From: Pseudomonadota bacterium
Lineage (GTDB): Bacteria; Pseudomonadota; Alphaproteobacteria; Azospirillales; Azospirillaceae
Assembly: GCA_023416455.1 (NCBI GenBank)
Contig: JAEZHQ010000310.1
Span: 1 to 6,938, forward strand
Length of the DNA: 6,938 nt
Direction: 5' to 3'
The translations under genes were made by a program, and so were the position numbers. Below, piece by piece: positions 6,371 to 6,938 of this stretch; the stretch's first letter is position 1; every line of letters begins with the position of its first letter. The notes under the pieces are model-generated. The model did no database searches. It saw only the letters and a program-made list of their open reading frames with translations, and was not told the origin of the DNA.

Positions 6371-6376
6371 CTCCTT
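6371..6376 (-). promoter_or_regulatory. Ribosome binding site of sbp
   Basis: AAGGAG on the minus strand lies 6 nt before the sbp ATG at 6364. It is a near-ideal Shine-Dalgarno, stronger than those of cysT, cysW and cysA, consistent with a need for more binding protein than permease. It excludes the upstream extension of the frame to 6469, which would remove the terminal position of the signal peptide. Confidence 0.85.
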
Positions 6377-6409
6377 CAGTTGCCCGGGGGCAGACGCCTC
6401 TGCGGCCGG

Positions 6410-6451
6410 CCGGTCCGGATTCCCGCGGTTTTTCCCAGGGGATCCGGCCGG
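6410..6451 (-). promoter_or_regulatory. Long hairpin in the sbp 5' leader
   Basis: Positions 6410-6424 pair with 6438-6451: four C-G/G-C pairs, one bulged base (6414), six pairs (CCGGAT/ATCCGG), one A-C mismatch in the transcript, and three more pairs, around a 13-nt loop rich in A on the transcript. It lies between the promoter and the ribosome binding site, about 34 nt before the latter. A 7-bp direct repeat (CCGGTGC at 6448-6454 and 6455-6461) overlaps its promoter-side arm. It could be a cis-regulatory RNA controlling sulfate uptake. It has no following U-tract, so it is not an obvious terminator. Confidence 0.5.
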
Positions 6452-6493
6452 TGCCCGGTGCCGCGGCATTTACACATCTGCACCGCGTATTTA

Positions 6494-6521
6494 ATTCTAT
6501 TTGTCACATAGAGTTTGCCAA
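6494..6521 (-). promoter_or_regulatory. Promoter of the sbp-cysTWA operon
   Basis: The minus strand has -35 TTGGCA (6521-6516), a 16-bp spacer and -10 TAGAAT (6499-6494), each hexamer one base from consensus. The region is strikingly A/T-rich compared with the genome around it, including runs of T at 6543-6549 upstream that could serve as an UP element. Transcription would start near 6487 and leave a leader of about 120 nt before sbp. A TCTAT-N7-ATAGA dyad overlaps the -10 and spacer. Confidence 0.75.
6496..6512. promoter_or_regulatory. Dyad overlapping the sbp promoter, candidate operator
   Basis: TCTAT (6496-6500) and ATAGA (6508-6512) form a 5-7-5 inverted repeat, with the T-N11-A spacing seen at sites of LysR-type regulators such as CysB. 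The dyad covers most of the -10 and the adjacent spacer, a position that suggests repression rather than the usual CysB activation from upstream. No regulator gene is in the window. Confidence 0.4.
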
Positions 6522-6594
6522 AACGATTCACGGCTGGAAAGTCTTTTTTCCCGCCGCCCATTTTAACACAACCCGCATGCATTGAGCCCGGCCG

Positions 6595-6622
6595 AAGCGG
6601 GCGGCGCTCGGAAAACCCGCTT
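6595..6622. repeat. 7-bp inverted repeat in the divergent intergenic region
   Basis: AAGCGGG (6595-6601) and CCCGCTT (6616-6622) are perfect inverted repeats 14 bp apart, giving a 21-bp centre-to-centre spacing. They lie 34 to 61 bases before the ATG at 6656 and touch its candidate -35. This spacing puts both arms on one face of the helix, so an operator for a dimeric regulator is possible. In GC-rich DNA, chance occurrence is also plausible. Confidence 0.35.
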
Positions 6623-6649
6623 AGCGGCGCGCGCAGGGACCGCTATCCT
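6621..6649 (+). promoter_or_regulatory. Candidate promoter of the right-edge gene
   Basis: TTAGCG (6621-6626), a 17-bp spacer and TATCCT (6644-6649) form a weak sigma-70 pattern. The -10 ends only 6 bp before the ATG at 6656, so a start at the usual distance would fall at or next to the start codon and yield a leaderless mRNA. This agrees with the absence of a Shine-Dalgarno. The -35 match is poor. Confidence 0.35.
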
Positions 6650-6655
6650 GCCGCC

Positions 6656-6938
6656 ATGACTCCCTCCCCGCCCCTCACCCCCGCCCTGCTGACCGCCCTG
6701 CTGGAGGCCGAACGCGCGCTCGGCCGGCTGGCCGAGGCGACGCAGGACGCGGAGCGGCGGCGGCGGCTGTGGGCCGACGCGGCGCGGCGCGAGGCCTGCG
6801 CCGCTGCCCGGCTCGATGGCGTGGCGGTGGACAGCACCGACTTCCTGGTGGCGACGGTCAACGCCGACCTCGTCCCCACCGCCGGCCGCGGCGCGGCGCA
6901 GTCCGTCCGTGCGCTGTGGCGGGGCGCCCTCTTCACGC
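6656..6938 (+). CDS. Protein of unknown function, 5' part (runs off the window)
   Basis: An open frame of 94 codons starts at the ATG at 6656 and continues past the window edge without a stop. It begins MTPSPPLTPALLTALLEAER. Residues 11-52 look like a charged amphipathic helical region (LLEAERALGRLAEATQDAERRRRLWADAARREACAAAR in outline), followed by RLDGVAVDSTDFLVATVNADLVPTAG (52-77). Codon third positions are overwhelmingly G or C, as expected for a real gene here. The helix ending in EACAAARLDG followed by an acidic loop recalls the N-terminal region of rhizobial DUF1612/RHE_PE00001 proteins and of some Fic proteins, but this is from memory of the pattern and weak. There is no clear Shine-Dalgarno. 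It diverges from sbp with 291 bp between the start codons. Coding status is likely, function unknown. Confidence 0.65.
   Translation, partial: MTPSPPLTPALLTALLEAERALGRLAEATQDAERRRRLWADAARREACAAARLDGVAVDSTDFLVATVNADLVPTAGRGAAQSVRALWRGALFT

Noticed and set aside
4454..6511. A 685-codon open frame on the plus strand opposite cysT and sbp
   Set aside because: It is low-complexity (Gln, Arg, His, Gly repeats) and wholly covers well-identified transporter genes on the other strand, so it is a composition artefact.
6365..6582. Upstream extension of sbp to 6469 and a 68-codon minus-strand frame at 6376-6582
   Set aside because: The extension removes the normal signal-peptide start and ignores the strong ribosome binding site at 6371-6376. 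The short frame overlaps the promoter and leader and has no protein-like features.
6643..6936. A 97-codon minus-strand frame opposite the right-edge gene
   Set aside because: It is Ser/Arg/Ala low-complexity. The plus-strand frame from 6656 has balanced composition, a helical pattern and GC-rich third positions.

Overview
The window most likely comes from an alphaproteobacterium of the Rhodospirillales, probably an Azospirillum relative. The evidence is the 5' end of a 16S rRNA gene with an alphaproteobacterial sequence at the left edge, very GC-rich DNA with G/C-dominated third codon positions, and proteins with clear proteobacterial relatives. The genus is an inference, because only about 110 bases of 16S are present.

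Nearly everything is transcribed leftward (minus strand). From right to left there is a promoter and structured leader (about 6500-6365), then a complete sulfate ABC importer operon: sbp (periplasmic binding protein), cysT and cysW (permeases) and cysA (ATPase). The four genes are packed within 11 bp of each other or overlap, depending on the cysT start. A GC-rich stem-loop (2517-2546) closes the operon. Next comes a single gene (653-2404) for a large polytopic membrane protein that resembles GT-C type glycosyltransferases. Its best start is an ATG with a strong ribosome binding site, 18 bases inside the longest open frame. After about 540 bp without a gene, which hold stem-loops, an rRNA promoter and the pre-16S leader, the window ends in the first ~110 nt of 16S rRNA.

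The only rightward gene begins at 6656, diverges from the sulfate operon and runs off the right edge. It is coding-like, but its family is not firmly recognised.

The four sulfate genes form one machine. Sbp captures sulfate in the periplasm, CysT and CysW form the membrane channel, and a presumed CysA dimer powers import, feeding cysteine and methionine synthesis. The membrane protein and the rRNA operon show no functional link to it beyond shared orientation. I see no mobile element, CRISPR array, tRNA or clearly new multi-gene system. The points most worth a second look are regulatory: the dyad on the sbp promoter, the long hairpin in the sbp leader, two mutually exclusive hairpins at the sbp-cysT junction, the perfect hairpin at the start of the rRNA transcript, and the possibly leaderless right-edge gene.
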